Part shown: in pieces, positions 19,064-22,900 of the stretch | Position numbering within the stretch: position 1 is the stretch's first letter | How the letters are laid out: every line of letters begins with the position of its first letter | Source of the DNA: Carex sylvatica | Taxonomy: Eukaryota > Streptophyta > Magnoliopsida > Poales > Cyperaceae | Direction: 5' to 3' | Assembly (NCBI GenBank): GCA_964058845.1 | Contig: CAXKVR010000798.1 | Span: 1-22,900 of the forward strand | DNA: 22,900 bases | Notes under the pieces: generated by a model | Told to the model about the DNA's origin: nothing | What the model saw: only the letters and a program-made list of their open reading frames with translations | Databases searched by the model: none | Made by a program: the position numbers and the translations under genes

Positions 19064-19380
19064 TATGATGTAATTGGATCCCTCTTCTTTAAACAAACCA
19101 TTATATGTATGTATATATATGTATACATGTATGTATGTATATATATGTATACATGTATGTATGTATATATATGTATACATGTATGTATGTATATATGTCT
19201 GTATACATGTATGTATGTATATACGTCTGTATACATGTATGTATGTATATACGTCTGTATACATGTATGTATGTATATACGTCTGTATACATGTCTGTAT
19301 ACATGTATGTATACATGTATATACATATGCATCTACATACATATGATTTGGTTAAAGAGGATGGATCCAATTACATCATA
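19064..19380. mobile_element. Fold-back element 10 with a palindromic minisatellite centre
   Basis: The outer 17 bases are an exact inverted repeat, TATGATGTAATTGGATCC on the left and GGATCCAATTACATCATA on the right, extending imperfectly through CTTTAAACAAACCAT. The interior has no shared core. It is instead a 26-28-bp tandem repeat (GTATGTATGTATATA, then TGTATACAT), about seven units at 19105-19330. Because the unit is itself nearly palindromic and stop-free, long translations of the MYVCIYICIH type appear in most frames on both strands. They are not genes. Confidence 0.75.
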
Positions 19381-19778
19381 AAATGGTGATGACACACTTG
19401 ACACCATATGCTTATAAGTAATTTTTGCGATTTCAAAGTCCAAACATTCAATCTTAACCATTCAACAAGAACTTCTTAAAATGTGCTTGGAGACTAAACT
19501 TTACATTTTTGGAAATTGTTTACAATTTTTTAGAATTTTTCAAAATCGTTGTTTTTAAATTGTCCATAATTGTCTAATAACAACATATTTGTACAAATCT
19601 TAATAAATAGTACAAAATTCTAAAAAATGTAAAATTTGGTCTCCAGTCACATTTTAAAGTGAATATCGTGTTGAACGGTTCAGAACAATTGTTTGGACTT
19701 TAAAATTATAAAAATAACTTATAAACATATAGTATGAAGATATGTTATCATGAAATGGTGTAATTGAATCCCTCATCT
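19357..19778. mobile_element. Fold-back element 11 sharing a terminus with element 10
   Basis: The left end (GAGGATGGATCCAATTACAT) pairs with the right end (GTGTAATTGAATCCCTCATC). Inside come CATATGCTTATAAGTAATTT and its mirror, AAAGTCCAAAC, and the core (GTGCTTGGAGACTAAA; CTTAATAAATAGTAC near 19599). About 24 bases are used by both elements 10 and 11, so one probably inserted into, or recombined with, the end of the other. It is among the more diverged copies. Confidence 0.7.
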
Positions 19779-20260
19779 TGTTTAAATTACATATATGTTA
19801 AGGAAAAAATAATTAAATTATATAAAATACAAGCGTACAAAATAAGCAAAAAGCCTGAAAAAATTAATCACAAATTGCATAAATAAATAAAATATTGTAT
19901 GAATTTTAGAAAGTAATATATAGAATGCACATTACATTTTTTATTGAGATATAATATGGGAATTAATTACAAACTTTAAATGCAATATACTAGGTTGGTT
20001 TACATTCCCTTGCACTGCTTTAGGAATAGTTAAAAAAATAAAATAGATCAAATTAGTTGAATTGTTTAACGGACCATACATAGGACAGCAGAACTCAAAA
20101 TTCAAATCATGAAGTATATACGAAATAAGGAAAAGAACAACAAAAGTTGGCCCATTCATTTTATCCATCTAATTAAAATAAATTAAATTATATAGTATTT
20201 CATCTATTTCTAAAGAAATATATTAAATATTTCTAATACATTAATACAAAAAATAAATAA
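19779..20260. other. AT-rich spacer, nothing recognised
   Basis: I see no coding domain, core box or clear repeat here. Confidence 0.5.
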
Positions 20261-20560
20261 ATTATAAAAACTGAAAAAAAAATCCGGAAAAAAAAAATTC
20301 GGAAATTTTTATTTCCTATATAAAAAATATTCCTTAAAAAAAAATAATAATAATAATAAATCCTAAAACCGGAAAAATTTATTCTGGTTTTGGAACTCAA
20401 AACCGGAAAAAAATTTCCGGAAATATTTTTTCCGGTTTTAATATCCATTTACGGGAGAAAAAAATTCCGAAAATTGGTGTTGAAATCGGAAATTTTTTTT
20501 CCGGTTTGGGTAGTTTTTAAAATAAACACCCAGTTTGGTTAGTTTTTTAAATTTATATTT
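20261..20560. repeat. CCGG/AAACCGGAAA palindromic repeat cluster
   Basis: Units of AAACCGGAAA, TTTCCGGAAA and TTTTCCGGTTTT recur in both orientations. The sharpest is a 41-bp near-perfect palindrome at 20399-20439 (AAAACCGG at one end, CCGGTTTT at the other, TTTCCGGAAA in the middle). The source element is unknown. Confidence 0.7.
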
Positions 20561-20899
20561 TTTTTTAGATATAAATAAAAAAATCAGACTATATAGTTTC
20601 TAATTAAATCGGTGGGTTAATCCCACTTTATAGAAAAAAAAAACGTACCTTAACTTCTGAACTATTTTTTTATTCCATATGTACCTAATCATCATTCATC
20701 ACTTGTTGATATTACTAAATGGAAAACAAAAGGTTTTAAATAAAATATAAAATATTTACGAAGATGCTGTTTTATAACCAATTCTGTATATAGACCTATA
20801 TATTTTTTATTAACTGTGTAACTTTAAATTAATAAAGTCTTAGCGGATAAATTAGCAACATTAATTAAATACTTAATAGACGGTTTTAAGATAAAATAA

Positions 20900-21180
20900 A
20901 TGAAAAATAATGTTGTTTGTGCTCTTGAAAATTTGTACATCAGGTCAAATTTTCAAAAACTAGTTGTTATTGTTTACAAATTGGACTTTGAAAAAATCTT
21001 TGAAAGAATGACTTGGTATTTCCTTATGGAAGTTCTTGAGGACGGAGGTTTTGGTACAAAATTTCAACACGGGATTAAAAATGAATTTTTAAATGTAATA
21101 GAAATTATGTCAACTTCAATAAAGAAATGGTAGAATATTTCAATTGTAAAAGAGGAGTAACACACAAGGGGTCATTATTC
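20900..21180 (+). pseudogene. LINE (non-LTR) reverse transcriptase fragment
   Basis: The translation KLDFEKIFERMTWYFLMEVL followed by EDGGFG matches the reverse-transcriptase block of plant LINEs, usually KLDFEKAFDRVxWxFLxxVLxxxGFG. The first frame ends at a TAG at 21131-21133. In another frame 21145-21180 reads CKRGVTHKGSLF, an eroded version of the CKRGVRQGDPLSP block. The two blocks are in the right order and about the right distance apart, so a small indel separates them. The endonuclease, the YxDD motif and the tail are not visible, so it is a dead fragment. Confidence 0.8.
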
Positions 21181-21363
21181 TGAAAAATGCACAAAATGTT
21201 GGATAAATAAATGGGTTAGGTAACTTTTTGAAGTTGGAAATACACTCAAACTTCCCTTTCCTGATAATACTATTATATTTATTAAAGTAGATATAATAAG
21301 ATGGCTGAGCCTATTTGAAGACCTCTCTGATCCTAATATAAACTTGACATGATACCCCTTTAC

Positions 21364-21470
21364 CATTAGTGCAAAACCACACATCACCAATGGTTCTTAT
21401 AACTAACCGTCTGTATATATCGTATGTGTCAAATTGATATATAAGTAGAACTTATCACCAATAGTTCATT
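21364..21470 (+). repeat. Possible degenerate CACTA left end with ATCACCAATGGTT repeats
   Basis: CATTAGTGCAAAACC at 21364 resembles a CACTA start with one C to T change. It is followed by ACATCACCAATGGTTCTTAT and AACCGTC, and later TTATCACCAATAGTTC. The same repeat type is dense at 22050-22270. I could not find a matching right terminus. Confidence 0.4.
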
Positions 21471-21487
21471 CGAAGCAAATATTCAGG

Positions 21488-21530
21488 GAAGGGAGAGATC
21501 AGGGAAGGCAAGGGAGAGATCAGGGAAGCA
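21488..21530. repeat. Short purine tandem repeat
   Basis: GGGAGAGATCAGGGAAG occurs twice (about 21491 and 21511), separated by GCAA. Confidence 0.8.
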
Positions 21531-22045
21531 AGATTTTAAATGAGAAGGCAACCAGAGACCCAAAAAAAAAAAATCAAATGGACGTAACTTCATACATAAA
21601 ACTCTTATTTCAGCATATTACAGCTTTTCTGAAAACTCGTGATGTACTCTACAAAAGCTTCATGGTTTTATTCAGGAAATCCATCCTTTCCAAAATTAGA
21701 AAAATAATGTATACTTCCTCAAAACTTCATACGAAGTTTGTAATCAATTTTCTTATTTTAGTTTTCGGTTTAATTTTTTCTTGACCATATGTTGGATTTG
21801 TAGGAATTGTTAACATAAGTGTATATCTTGTTTTTAGGATTTTTTTTTTCTCATTTGCAAAATGGTTGTAATGTCTTCATATGTATAAGTAAAATTCATA
21901 CTTTATTTGATTTGAGATAATATAATGTTATCATACGTACTTCATTGGAAGTATATTCATATTAATTGTACTGTATTAATATTTATGACTAGCCACATTT
22001 GCAAACTAATTAAAAAAATGATTTTACAAATAATATTTTTTTCTT
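21531..22045. other. AT-rich spacer, nothing recognised
   Basis: The open frame at 21578-21784 has no recognisable domain. The rest is AT-rich. Confidence 0.45.
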
Positions 22046-22275
22046 AAGAAATACAATCACCAAGGGTACTTAGGAAAAACCGTTGGTGGCCTGCTGTGAC
22101 AATCACCAAGGATTATGTTTTTACTGTTGTCAAAATTGAAAATCACCAATGGTTTAGTAATAAAAACCGTCAATGGAAGTCACAACCACTGACATATGAT
22201 TACATAAATGTCATCGATGTCCATACAATCACTGATGGTACCGAAACCGTCATTGATGTCCATTTTCAACCATTG
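22046..22275. repeat. ATCACCAAxGGTT / AACCGTCAxTGG subterminal-type repeats
   Basis: AATCACCAAGG occurs at about 22057 and 22100, AATCACCAATGGTTT at about 22140, AACCGTCAATGG at about 22166, ATCACTGATGGT at about 22229 and AACCGTCATTGATGTCCAT at about 22245. GATGTCCAT is itself duplicated. Mixed direct and inverted short repeats of this kind are usual near CACTA ends. The apparent open frame across it (22096-22335) is a by-product of the repeats. Confidence 0.5.
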
Positions 22276-22900
22276 TTGATTGCATATTATGTTGTAGTTC
22301 TCATACCTGAACCTGAGCGCTACACAGTTAGCTAATATATTTGATTGTAAACTAGCTACATTACCTATCACAAATCTTGAAGTTCCTTTACACTATATGA
22401 AATATTCATTAAATTTTTTTTTTTAAAAAAAAATCAAAATCAGGGACTTTTTGTAATTAGAACTGAGGAAAGAATGGGCGTATTCAGTCATAAATTGGAA
22501 CCATAACAGAGGGCTTTGTGTCAAAGTAAACTGTTAATTATTAGACGCAATTTTATTTTTAACTTCTTCATAACATAAATTTCATACATCAAAATGTAAC
22601 GTCTGATCGCGCCACTTGTTTATAAAAATAATAAAATATATTAAAATTCAAACCGAGGAATATTTGATAATCCAATCATTTTGTAATAATAATAAGTACA
22701 AGATATCAGCGAATAAATTCTCGAGACCATGGTTAAAATATTACCATTATTAAATATATTAATAATAGATAATTACAAAAATTAATATTTGATTCTAAAC
22801 GTCCTGGAACTCATAAATATGGTACATGGTCAAAGACATGGCTAATTAATATATTAATAGCGAGGACTTACGAAAATATTAAAAAAATACAGGCCCCGCT
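22276..22900. other. AT-rich spacer, nothing recognised
   Basis: I see no gene, RNA or convincing repeat up to the window end. Confidence 0.5.

Noticed and set aside
19016..19389. Several overlapping 90-120-codon open frames on both strands with Tyr/Ile/Cys/Met repeats
   Set aside because: They come from the stop-free, self-complementary minisatellite in fold-back element 10. Frames on both strands give similar low-complexity products.

Overview
The window looks like repeat-dense nuclear DNA of a flowering plant. The evidence is GT-AG introns, plant receptor-like kinase remnants of the LRK10L (Lr10-like) type, and relics of Mutator-like, CACTA, copia and LINE elements in AT-rich, microsatellite-rich sequence. 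A monocot would fit, but I cannot name a species from sequence alone. I see no gene that is clearly intact. The recognisable coding sequences are transposon genes or kinase pseudogenes.

Layout. Positions 1-2850 hold a decayed Mutator-like (MULE) transposase gene on the minus strand. Two of its introns can still be read exactly, but it carries at least six in-frame stops, one frameshift and a ruined SWIM zinc finger. Head-to-head with it, 2891-4234 on the plus strand is a six-exon Ulp1-like (C48) cysteine peptidase gene of the kind carried by plant DNA transposons, with its catalytic residues intact and one internal stop. It is followed by short TTAGGATGTGTATG repeats, a dense subterminal array of CTATCTGGATCGGTT-type palindromes (4449-4990) and a CACTAGTG terminus at 5031-5038. 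A minus-strand copia-type LTR (5042-5260) with its polypurine tract abuts that terminus. An unidentified, very AT-rich block (5274-6480) follows. A 158-bp MULE-type MITE with a perfect 9-bp target duplication lies at 6909-7066.

From 8800 to 14230 lie two tandem minus-strand LRK10L-type kinase pseudogenes. The first is only a C-terminal kinase fragment, cut at its activation segment (DFG changed to DFE) and followed by degenerate tandem repeats. The second keeps a transmembrane exon, a 607-bp intron and most of the kinase domain. It has lost the glycine-loop region, the catalytic-loop Asn and one base in subdomain IX.

From 14240 to 19780 there is an almost uninterrupted chain of about eleven fold-back elements of 320-425 bp. 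Ten share the same subterminal core on both arms, yet several distinct classes of outer end occur, and most boundaries sit in TA or TA/GA microsatellites. This modular family is the most unusual structure in the window. From 19780 to the end the sequence is AT-rich, with a 41-bp CCGG palindrome, a LINE reverse-transcriptase fragment (20900-21180) and a second possible CACTA-like subterminal region (21364-22270).

The genes do not form a pathway. The window reads as layers of transposon insertion and decay around a dead tandem kinase cluster.
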